Assembly (NCBI GenBank): GCA_963781785.1
Contig: CAWAHD010000002.1
Coordinates: 4,712,001 to 4,776,000 of the forward strand
Source: CAWAHD01 sp963781785
GTDB taxonomy: Bacteria; Planctomycetota; Planctomycetia; Isosphaerales; Isosphaeraceae
DNA: 64,000 nt
Direction: 5' to 3'
Part shown: positions 48,161 through 55,642 of the stretch, one piece after another
How the letters are laid out: every line of letters begins with the position of its first letter
Numbering within the stretch: position 1 is the stretch's first letter
Translations under genes and position numbers: made by a program
Notes under the pieces: model-generated
What the model saw: the letters and a program-made list of their open reading frames with translations, nothing else
What the model was told of the DNA's origin: nothing
Databases searched by the model: none

Positions 48161-48448
48161 CAACGTCTCCTCTGACGGTTCCCGTGACGACTGATTTTTG
48201 CCATCATTGACGAATCGCGTAGCCGATGGGAAGCCAGCAGTCGGGGCAAGGCGGCCGGCCGGCCGACCGACCGGCCCGTGAGCCGTGAGCCGGTCGTGGG
48301 CATTGATCGATCGCGGTCCTGGCCGGTGGCACGATGGCGCTCTGACAGATCACCGCGGCGGCCCCCGCGGCGTTCGCTTCGGGAGTTCGATCGCCTCAGG
48401 TCGTCGAAAAATCGCGACAAGAGCATCAATGTTTCAGGCGGCACACTC
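48161..48448. other. Divergent intergenic region, MFS / AMP nucleosidase
   Basis: 288 bp, with a run of overlapping GGCC dyads at about 48250-48295 that would fold strongly. No convincing promoter seen. The open frame from 48278 into the amn gene has no family similarity before 48449. Confidence 0.4.
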
Positions 48449-49267
48449 GTGAACACGAAATCAGAGATCGTCAAGGACTGGCTGCCGAGGTACACCGGGC
48501 GCCCGATCGATGAGTTCGGAAAGTTTATTCTCTTGAGCAATTTCGTCAACTATGTCGAAATGTTTTCCGAACGATTCGGGGTCCCGGTGGTCGGGCGGGG
48601 GCACCCGATGCAGTCAGCCACGGCAAACAATTTGACGATCCTCAACTTCGGGATGGGGAGTGCGATGGCGGCGACCGTGATGGACCTCCTGAGTGCGGTC
48701 GAGCCCAAGGCTGTCCTGTTTCTGGGCAAATGCGGTGGCCTCAAAAAGACGAAAGTGGGCGACTACGTCCTGCCGATCGCCGCGATTCGGGGCGAAGGGA
48801 CCAGCAACGACTACATGCCGGCCGAGATTCCGGCTCTGCCATCGTTCCGGCTTCAAAAGGCCGTCTCGGCGATGATCGTCAAGCACGGCCTCGACTACTG
48901 GACGGGCACCGTGTACACCACCAATCGCCGGGTCTGGGAGCACGACCAGAAGTTCAGGGAATACCTGCAGACGATCCGCGCCTCGGCCATCGACATGGAG
49001 ACCGCAACGATCTTCACGGTCGGGTTCGTCAATCACATTCCCAAGGGAGCGCTACTGCTGGTCTCGGACAGCCCGATGACGCCCGAGGGCGTCAAGACCA
49101 GTCGTAGCGACAAATCAGTCACGGAACAATATGTGCGCAAGCACTTCGAGATCGGCATCGACTCGCTGATCGAGCTGCGCGATTCCGGAGAGTCGGTCAA
49201 GCACCTCCGATTCGAATCGTTCGGCGACGGAATTCGCCCGCGATCGAGACGTTCGTCATCGCTTTAG
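48449..49267 (+). CDS. amn: AMP nucleosidase (short form)
   Basis: 272 residues from the GTG at 48449 (VNTKSEIVKDWLPRYTGRPI). Nucleoside-phosphorylase fold of the AMP nucleosidase type: 'ILNFGMGSAMAATVMDLL', 'VLFLGKCGGLKKTKVGDYVLPIAAIRGEGTSNDYMP', 'TVYTTNRRVWEHDQKF', the ribose-site 'SAIDMETATIFTVGF' and 'LLLVSDSPMTPEGVKTSRSD'. It hydrolyses AMP to adenine and ribose 5-phosphate. It lacks the N-terminal domain of the E. coli enzyme, as do other short-form members. A DUF2127 gene follows after 9 bp. Confidence 0.9.
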   Translation: MNTKSEIVKDWLPRYTGRPIDEFGKFILLSNFVNYVEMFSERFGVPVVGRGHPMQSATANNLTILNFGMGSAMAATVMDLLSAVEPKAVLFLGKCGGLKKTKVGDYVLPIAAIRGEGTSNDYMPAEIPALPSFRLQKAVSAMIVKHGLDYWTGTVYTTNRRVWEHDQKFREYLQTIRASAIDMETATIFTVGFVNHIPKGALLLVSDSPMTPEGVKTSRSDKSVTEQYVRKHFEIGIDSLIELRDSGESVKHLRFESFGDGIRPRSRRSSSL

Positions 49268-49276
49268 ATCAAAGCC

Positions 49277-49765
49277 ATGAATTCATTTTTTCTCAGCGGT
49301 TATATCGGGTTCCGGGTGATCGGCGTCCTCAAGCTGCTGAGTGGCGCAGCCGCATTTCTGCTGGGAATCGGAATCCTCCACGTCTTCGCGCACGACCCAT
49401 TATCCGAGCTGGAACGGTGGACCGCCAACCTCGGCTTTGACCCCCAGAACCATGTCATCCACTCGATCATCTCCTGGCTGACCGGCATCGACAAGAAACA
49501 CCTGAGAGCCCTCGCAGCAGGCACGTTCTGCTACACCTTCCTCCACCTGGTCGAAGGGATCGGGCTCATTCTCGAACGTCACTGGGCCGGTTATCTCGTG
49601 ATCGGCGCCACCAGCTCGCTGATCCCCTTCGAGATTTTTGAGATCATCCAGAAGCGCAGTCTCCTCAGGCTCTCGTTTCTGATCATCAACGTCGGAATCG
49701 TCGTCTACCTGATCGCCTCGCTCCGCAAGCAGCACGCCGACCGGTCCCGACGCGTGGCCGAATGA
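49277..49765 (+). CDS. DUF2127 membrane protein
   Basis: 162 residues with four helices: about 9-33, 73-95, 103-121 and 128-148. 'FRVIGVLKLLSGAAAFLLGIGIL' and 'LAAGTFCYTFLHLVEGIGLILERHWAGYLVIGATSSLIPFEIFEI' are typical DUF2127. Function is unknown. It is 9 bp after amn and likely co-transcribed. Confidence 0.85.
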   Translation: MNSFFLSGYIGFRVIGVLKLLSGAAAFLLGIGILHVFAHDPLSELERWTANLGFDPQNHVIHSIISWLTGIDKKHLRALAAGTFCYTFLHLVEGIGLILERHWAGYLVIGATSSLIPFEIFEIIQKRSLLRLSFLIINVGIVVYLIASLRKQHADRSRRVAE

Positions 49766-49782
49766 GGGGCAGATGATGTCAT

Positions 49783-49811
49783 TTGTCTGGCCTTCCCGGT
49801 TGCGCTATACT
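49783..49811 (+). promoter_or_regulatory. Promoter upstream of the M1 peptidase gene
   Basis: TTGTCT (49783-49788), 17-bp spacer, TATACT (49806-49811). The best sigma-70-like match in the window; the leader reading frame starts 39 bp downstream. Confidence 0.6.
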
Positions 49812-49849
49812 ATGAACGCCTTACATTCCCTCTACCCGGAGATTGCAGT

Positions 49850-49906
49850 ATGGCGACGACGGTGAAGTCGAACGAACATAAGAGCAAAAACAGGGGAAAG
49901 AATTGA
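49850..49906 (+). CDS. 18-residue leader reading frame overlapping the M1 start
   Basis: ATG at 49850 with GGAG nine bases upstream encodes MATTVKSNEHKSKNRGKN, then TGA at 49904-49906, whose last base is the first of the peptidase ATG (TGATG). The peptide is very basic. It could couple translation of the downstream gene; it may also be chance. Confidence 0.35.
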   Translation: MATTVKSNEHKSKNRGKN

Positions 49907-51633
49907 TGCCACGCACGATCTTACTTGCCGCCAGGGTAACCACTCGCAGATGGCCGGCCGTTGTTCTTGTGCTCCTGGCCTGGTCGGTGCGCTCTACCGT
50001 GCCGGCTTCCGCACAGACGCCGCAGACGGCGGCCGGCAAAAGAGACACGCCGGCCAAGCCGGCCCGTGCCACGCCCTCGAGAGCAAACGTGCTGCGCGGT
50101 GAATATGGCCCGTATCGTGCCAACAACGACTTGCTCTACTATCATCTTGACGTGCGCATCGATCCGGTGAAGCAGACGATCAGCGGCAAGAACACGATCC
50201 GGTTCCTGATGCTCAAGGACGACACACGGATCCAGCTTGATTTGCAGCCGGCACTCACTGTCGACAAGATCCTCCTGGGCGATGTGCCGCTCAAGTTCGA
50301 GAGGGAATTCGGCGCCGTCTTCGTCAATTTTCCCGAGACCTTGAAGGCTGGTCAGGTCTACGCCATTGACTTCTACTACTCGGGGAAGCCGACTCCGACG
50401 GGAAGGTTCGGGGGAATGGTATTCGGGAAGGACCGGGCAGGCTGCCCATGGATCTACACGTCGTGCGAGATGCAAGGGGCCAGCGTGTGGTGGCCCAACA
50501 AGGATCAGTGGCGCGACGAGGTCGAGTCGATGGACCTGAGCGTGACGATCCCCAGCAGGCTTGTGGACGTTTCCAACGGGAGGCTCGTCGGCACGAAGGA
50601 CCTGGGCGACGGCACCACGCGCTGGGACTGGCACGTGAGCTATCCGATCAACAACTACTGCGTGTCGCTCAACATCGGCCACTATGTTCATTTTTCCGAC
50701 AGGCTGGGCGACCTCACGCTCGATTTCTATGTGCTGCCCGAAAACGTCGAGAAGGCCAGGAACCAGTTTGCGCAGAGCAAGGGGATGCTCGAAGCCTTTC
50801 AGCATTATTTCGGCGAATACCCGTTCAAGAACGACGGCTACAAGTTGATCGAAGTGCCGTATGCCGGGATGGAGCATCAGAGTGCGGTTGCATACGGGAA
50901 TCGGTTCCGAAACGGCTACGGGAGGGGCGACTGGACGGGCGTCGGGATCAGTCCCCGATTTGACTTCATCATCATTCACGAAAGCGGTCACGAGTGGTTC
51001 GGCAACAGCATCACGGCAGCCGACCGGTCCGACATGTGGATCCACGAGGGCTGGACGACGTATCTCGAGTGCCTGTACGTGGAGTTTATGTACGGTCGCG
51101 ACGACGCACTCAAGTACACGAACGGGTACAAGTCGAAAGTGCAGAACAGGAGGCCCATCATCGGCACCCGCGGCGAGAACGTCTCGCCGCCGCAGGACCA
51201 GTACTTCAAGGGCGCCTTGTTCCTGAACACGCTGCGCAGTGTGGTGAACGACGACGAACGCTGGTGGACGCTCTTGCGAGGCTTGCACGAGCGGTTCAAG
51301 CACAAGAGCATCATGACGGAGGACATCGTGCAGTACTTCAACGGGGAGACCGGGAAGAACCTGACGCCGATCTTCGACCAGTACCTTCGGCACACGGCGA
51401 TTCCCGTTCTCGAGTTGAAGTTCGACGACGCCAAGGGCATGGTCTCGTACCGCTGGAAGGCCGACGTCGAGTCATTTGCGATGCCGGTTCGCGTGGGGTC
51501 CAAGGGCAACTGGCAGGTGATTGAGCCGACGACAAACTGGCAAGACATGAAGACAGTGCCCAAGAAAGACCAGTTCGAGGTGGCGACGGACCTGTACTAC
51601 ATCGTCGTCAAGAAGAGCGCATCAGGGGCGTGA
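49906..51633 (+). CDS. Exported M1-family zinc aminopeptidase
   Basis: 575 residues from ATG 49906, signal peptide ending near 'TVPASAQ'. The beta-sandwich N-terminal domain ('LLYYHLDVRIDPVKQTISGKNTIRF') is followed by the catalytic domain with H358-E-S-G-H362 and the third ligand Glu about 19 residues on in 'MWIHEGWTTYLE'. The exopeptidase signature is partly changed: the usual GAMEN reads 'YAGMEHQSAVAYG', as in other planctomycete/Bacteroidetes exported M1 proteins. It removes N-terminal residues from peptides in the periplasm or outside. It is preceded by a promoter and a small leader frame. Confidence 0.9.
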   Translation: MPRTILLAARVTTRRWPAVVLVLLAWSVRSTVPASAQTPQTAAGKRDTPAKPARATPSRANVLRGEYGPYRANNDLLYYHLDVRIDPVKQTISGKNTIRFLMLKDDTRIQLDLQPALTVDKILLGDVPLKFEREFGAVFVNFPETLKAGQVYAIDFYYSGKPTPTGRFGGMVFGKDRAGCPWIYTSCEMQGASVWWPNKDQWRDEVESMDLSVTIPSRLVDVSNGRLVGTKDLGDGTTRWDWHVSYPINNYCVSLNIGHYVHFSDRLGDLTLDFYVLPENVEKARNQFAQSKGMLEAFQHYFGEYPFKNDGYKLIEVPYAGMEHQSAVAYGNRFRNGYGRGDWTGVGISPRFDFIIIHESGHEWFGNSITAADRSDMWIHEGWTTYLECLYVEFMYGRDDALKYTNGYKSKVQNRRPIIGTRGENVSPPQDQYFKGALFLNTLRSVVNDDERWWTLLRGLHERFKHKSIMTEDIVQYFNGETGKNLTPIFDQYLRHTAIPVLELKFDDAKGMVSYRWKADVESFAMPVRVGSKGNWQVIEPTTNWQDMKTVPKKDQFEVATDLYYIVVKKSASGA

Positions 51634-51903
51634 GCCTACGGTGGCGCTGGCCCCTCATCCCAGCGCTCTCCCCAAGGAGAGGGAGCCAGAAAAAATCCAT
51701 CGGCCGCTGAAGTATGGTGGCAGGGCGGATCGCCTGCCTGGCAGGTGTTGAGAAACCCACTCCGACTGAGCGCCTGGCCCCCTCCGCAAGGGGAGGAAAG
51801 GGGCCGATGGCTCGCGCCATCGTCCGATCGCGCGCAACAAGGTCGGTTGTCCGAAGCGAGTCCCGGCCGTATGATAGACGAGAGGTTCGTGGCGGGATGC
51901 GAT

Positions 51904-52426
51904 GGTCGCTGTGGCGCCTGGGCTACCACTTTCGGGTCGGGCAACCGGCCTGGCGGTTCTGGCTCCAGGGACGTGCCACGGAGGAAAGTCCGGACTCCAC
52001 AGGGCGCGATGGTGGGTAACGCCCACCGTCCGGTCCGCCGCGCGGCCCGGATAGGGAAAGTGCAACAGAAAAGAAACCGCCTCGGCTCGGGCGTTTTTCG
52101 CCCGGGTCGCGGTAAGGGTGAAACGGCGAGGTAAGAGCTCACCAGCAGGCCGGGTGACCGGCTTGGCTCGGCAAACCCCATCGGGAGCAAGACCAAATAG
52201 GGAAGCAGAGCACGCTGAAAACCGCGAGGCAGCCGGTGAAAGCCGGATGGATCGCGAAACCAGCCGCTCACGGATCGGCCCGATCCGTCACGACTTCCGG
52301 GTAGGTCGCTCGAGGCGTGCAGGCAACTGCCGTCCCAGAAAAATGATCATCCGAGTCTCACGCCCCGCGGTGAAAACCTCGGGACCGAGGCTCGACAGAA
52401 TCCGGCTTAGGCGTCCCGCCACGACC
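51904..52426 (+). ncRNA. rnpB: RNase P RNA
   Basis: The universally conserved P4 strand and flanks are present near the 5' end (GGAGGAAAGTCCGGACTCC, about 51968-51986) and near the 3' end (GACAGAATCCGGCTTA, about 52394-52409). In between lie the standard internal blocks (GGTAAGGGTGAAACGG; GGTAAGAGCTCACC; CATCGGGAGCAAGACC). P1 pairs GGTCG at 51904-51908 with CGACC at 52422-52426. The RNA is the catalytic part of the tRNA 5'-processing enzyme. At ~520 nt it is longer than the ~380-400 nt common in bacteria. It ends 12 bp from the convergent rbsD stop. Confidence 0.93.
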
Positions 52427-52438
52427 CTCTCTTCCCGT

Positions 52439-52834
52439 TCAGAATGCACTGCCAGCCACGATCCGGACGCTGGCGTACGCACTGAATTCCGCAGACCGGA
52501 TGATGCCCTTCACTTCGAGTGCCTGCTCCTTGAATTCGTGGAACGGCACTTCGTCGATGTCGGTTTCGCCGACGATCTTGAGAATCTCCTGATAAATGCG
52601 CGGGCTGTATTCCTTGATCTCCGCCGGCACGGCGACCGCGTCGATCACAAGCTCTTCACTCACGGCCCGCAGGACGTCGAGCAGGCGGGGAATCCCCGGG
52701 GTCAAGGTCAGGTCGATCACATGGCCGTCAGTCGGCAACGGATAGGCGGCATCGACGATCAGGAGTTCGTCGGATTGCCCGAGCTCGGCCAGCAGTGAGC
52801 AGATCGCCGGGTTGAGGATGCCGCCCTTCTTCAT
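52439..52834 (-). CDS. D-ribose pyranase-like protein (RbsD/FucU family) with changed active site
   Basis: 131 residues, full family length. 'MKKGGILNPAICSLLAELG' and the C-terminal 'GIIRSAEFSAYASVRIVAG' are clear RbsD features. Family enzymes interconvert pyran and furan forms of ribose or fucose. In E. coli and Bacillus RbsD the catalytic residue is His20 in 'LGHTD'; here position 20 is Gln ('LGQSD'). Asp28, His99 (98 in the reference) and Tyr120 are kept, but the Asn at 122 is Ser. So the fold is sure but the pyranase activity is doubtful. Stands alone, convergent with rnpB. Confidence 0.8.
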   Translation of the reverse strand: MKKGGILNPAICSLLAELGQSDELLIVDAAYPLPTDGHVIDLTLTPGIPRLLDVLRAVSEELVIDAVAVPAEIKEYSPRIYQEILKIVGETDIDEVPFHEFKEQALEVKGIIRSAEFSAYASVRIVAGSAF

Positions 52835-53128
52835 GGATCATCATCCTTTGCGAGCCAGGCAACACGCCAGCCGCCCCTGGGCAAAGACCCGGAGACGACG
52901 CGCTCGGACCCGGAAGTCGATGAGGCGTCAACAGCGGCGCTGCCTGGAATTGGGAAATTGCCTGTTCCTCGACCTTCTTCAATATAACGATTATCGTGGG
53001 TCCACTCTACCCAGGATCGCCGGTCGTAGGGAACAGACGAACACATTTTGTACACGCGAGCCTGAGCCTCGAAGTGTGCCGAGGATTGTGACGATTGGCG
53101 TAACTCGACGCGTTGCGCAGGAGTCTGC
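52835..53128. other. Divergent intergenic region, rbsD-like / unknown exported protein
   Basis: 294 bp between divergent genes. No recognisable promoter pair or operator. Open frames crossing it on either strand have no family similarity. Confidence 0.4.
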
Positions 53129-55615
53129 ATGAATGGTCGCGTGCCTCGGTTTCGAGGGACGTTGGTGATCCCTCTTCTGATTCTAGGCGTCTGGCTAGCA
53201 GGCGTGATGATCGTGGGGCGGCGGGGCCAGGTCAAGGCCACGGGCTGGCTCGACGGCCAGCACGGCCGGCTTCGTATCAGCCAGGGGCCCCGATCCGAGG
53301 GCGATGGAGCGCTCGCGCAGGTGCCCGAGCGTCTGGACGATCCCCGGCTGAGCGGGCTGCGCAGGTCGGCCGATTCCTGGCGGAAGTTGCTGGAGCCGCG
53401 GCGAATGGTCGTCGACCAGGTCTGCCTGGTGAGCGATGTTCGTTCGTTCCTCGAGGCGATCACCTTCTGGGATGATCGCCACTACTTCCCGATCCTGATC
53501 GACGAACCCGCGTGGACGCTGCCGTTTGTGCGGTCCTTCCGGCCGGCGCGGGTTGTGCGCTACACACGACGAGCTGAGGTTCCGACTGGGCCCTTGCGCG
53601 ACGGCCCGGGGCGTCGATCGAGTCGCGAGGCCGAGTGGTCGCAGGCCCTCGCCGCCGTGAGGTCGGCGTGCTCCGACGTTCGGGCTCCGGATCAAGAGCG
53701 CTCTCGGGACGACGCGTCCAGAGAACCTGTTCAGGCTGCGCCAGGGCTGGTCCTCTCGGCGCCGGAATCGCCCATGCTTGCCGGCGCCGTTGCGCTGGCC
53801 GCAGGGCATTTTCAGCCGATTGTCCGTCTGAACCCGTTCGCGCAGCCATCGAGCAATCCTGGCGCGGCGAATGACCCGCCGCGGTTCCACGACGTATTGA
53901 CGCAGCCAGCAGCCTGGGACCTGGCGCGGCAGATCGAGGATTGCACGAGCGCCCGGGTCGCCGCGTACGATCAACTGGGCGATCGTTGCGACTTTCTGAC
54001 GCTCGCTGGCGATTGGCCCTATCGATACGAGGTCAGCGAGGGGGCTCCCTTGACCCGGGGTGTCTACGCGGTCGACGACCTGATCGGCCGCAAGCTGAAT
54101 GGCGGCCCGAACCTCGATGGGCTGAATCGATCGCGGAGACGGTGGGCGTATGTGGGGCGGCTCCTGGGTGATCCGGCGGCAAGCGTGGCGCGGGCCATGG
54201 CCGCTCTCTTTCTGCCGCCGCGCTCGGTGCTCCTGTGGAATACCTACGGTGGGGGAAGCCCGTGGTCCCACTACGCCATGAACTCATCGGCCGCTGCGCT
54301 CTACCCGGTCCTGCCCCGGGCCGGCGGGGTGTTGCACCGCGTCGGCCCGCGCGCCGACTTGACGAACTGGCACCTCACGGTCGACCCGGCCAACCGGTAT
54401 GGCCTGGTGTTGTTCAACTCTTCCGGCGGCCCCGATTTCTTTTCGATCACAGGGGGACCGGGCCGCCCCGGCGACGTGCCGAGGGGAATACCGACGGCCG
54501 TTGCCATGATTCACAGCTTTTCGGCAGCCGATCCGCTCGATCCCCAGACGATCGCCGGCCGCTGGTTGGATCAGGGGGCCTTCGTCTTTTTTGGATCGGT
54601 GCGGGAGCCGTTTCTGCTGGCGTTTCGGACACCCCGTCTGGTCGCCGACCTGGCGGCAGAGGGCGTTCCGCTGTCGGCTGCCTTGCGACAAGGTGAATTC
54701 GAGCCGTTCGGCTTCCCCTGGCGGCTGGTCTACCTGGGCGACCCCCTGTACCGCCTCCAGGTCAGAAGTGAAGCGAAGCCAGATCAGACGGTTGCCGGGA
54801 CGACTGCCGAGAGCCCGGGCCGCTCTCAAGGACGACCAGGGAGCCGGGGCCGGATTCGATCGAGCGAAGATCACGCGGCTTCGGCCCCGGGGATCGAGCG
54901 CCTCGCGCCGAACGACTGGCGGCAGACCGCGCCGAGTGCGGCTGATTGGCCGGTGATCGAAGTCGATCCGCTGGCGGCGAGCTCGAGTCCGGCTCCGCTC
55001 GAAGGCGATCGTGCTTCGGATGTGAACCGGTTGAACTGGTGCCTGGACGCCGCGATCGGGGAGCTGCTAGGGCCTCGTTCCCAGGGACCAGCGAGGACTC
55101 CCGGCGGAGCCTTACCGAATTCCTCCAGGAACCGGCCGGCCGGGTGGCGAATGGTCTTGAGACAGGTGCGCCGCGATCGCTTGGACGGCCGGCAACGAGT
55201 CATTTTCGACGAATTCTTGATCGACGCACTCGGTGAGATCGGCAGTTGGGACGAGCTGCAAGCGCGGCTCGAGCGCATTCCGCCGGAGGAAGCCGGACCG
55301 CGGGTCTGGGAAGCCATCGAAACCTGTGCGATCAACCGGCTGGCGCGGCTGGCCCGGGACCGGGACAAGGCGCAGGGCTTTGCAAAGGCCCTCGACGTAT
55401 GGGATGAAGTGATGCGCGTGTCCTGGCCGGAAGGGTCGAAGTTTCCTGCTCAATTTACCGAGCGCATCTCGGCGCTCGTGTGGGCCGATCGATCAGGCCG
55501 GCTCGAGCCATGGCTCGAGCGCCTGCGGCGGACGGATCAAGCACTTGCCGGCTTACCGGGCCGGAAGGCCCAAATCGCGGCGATCGCCGCGGAACGGGCA
55601 CGCGGCCAGCGGTGA
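53129..55615 (+). CDS. Large exported or membrane-anchored protein of unknown function
   Basis: 828 residues; N-terminal signal-anchor helix (VPRFRGTLVIPLLILGVWLAGVMIVG). Not recognised. Visible segments: an alpha/beta region with 'MVVDQVCLVSDVRSFLEAITFWDDRHYFPILIDEPAWTLPFVRSFRP', 'SPMLAGAVALAAGHFQPIVRLNPF', a middle part with 'GVYAVDDLIGRKLNGG' and 'LLWNTYGGGSPWSHYAM', and 'FVFFGSVREPFLLAFRTPRLVADLAAEGVPLSAALRQ', then 'GDPLYRLQ'. The last three resemble the C-terminal part of caspase-like (gingipain/C25-type) folds, but the catalytic His/Cys pair is not evident, so no enzyme is claimed. The final ~200 residues are helical. Probably monocistronic. Confidence 0.65.
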   Translation: MNGRVPRFRGTLVIPLLILGVWLAGVMIVGRRGQVKATGWLDGQHGRLRISQGPRSEGDGALAQVPERLDDPRLSGLRRSADSWRKLLEPRRMVVDQVCLVSDVRSFLEAITFWDDRHYFPILIDEPAWTLPFVRSFRPARVVRYTRRAEVPTGPLRDGPGRRSSREAEWSQALAAVRSACSDVRAPDQERSRDDASREPVQAAPGLVLSAPESPMLAGAVALAAGHFQPIVRLNPFAQPSSNPGAANDPPRFHDVLTQPAAWDLARQIEDCTSARVAAYDQLGDRCDFLTLAGDWPYRYEVSEGAPLTRGVYAVDDLIGRKLNGGPNLDGLNRSRRRWAYVGRLLGDPAASVARAMAALFLPPRSVLLWNTYGGGSPWSHYAMNSSAAALYPVLPRAGGVLHRVGPRADLTNWHLTVDPANRYGLVLFNSSGGPDFFSITGGPGRPGDVPRGIPTAVAMIHSFSAADPLDPQTIAGRWLDQGAFVFFGSVREPFLLAFRTPRLVADLAAEGVPLSAALRQGEFEPFGFPWRLVYLGDPLYRLQVRSEAKPDQTVAGTTAESPGRSQGRPGSRGRIRSSEDHAASAPGIERLAPNDWRQTAPSAADWPVIEVDPLAASSSPAPLEGDRASDVNRLNWCLDAAIGELLGPRSQGPARTPGGALPNSSRNRPAGWRMVLRQVRRDRLDGRQRVIFDEFLIDALGEIGSWDELQARLERIPPEEAGPRVWEAIETCAINRLARLARDRDKAQGFAKALDVWDEVMRVSWPEGSKFPAQFTERISALVWADRSGRLEPWLERLRRTDQALAGLPGRKAQIAAIAAERARGQR

Positions 55616-55642
55616 TCGCGATTTCTCGCGCGGGAGCGCCGG

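Noticed and set aside
48240..48300. Transcription terminator in the GGCC-rich dyads
   Set aside because: No T-run follows on either strand and the site lies between divergent gene starts, where no terminator is expected.
51650..51690. Rho-independent terminator after the M1 gene
   Set aside because: The CTCTCC/GGAGAG hairpin is followed by an A-run, not a T-run, on the coding strand; it better fits the short palindromic repeats seen elsewhere in the window.
52118..52798. A 226-residue plus-strand protein downstream of the M1 gene
   Set aside because: It lies over the RNase P RNA gene and the antisense of the rbsD-like gene and has no family similarity.
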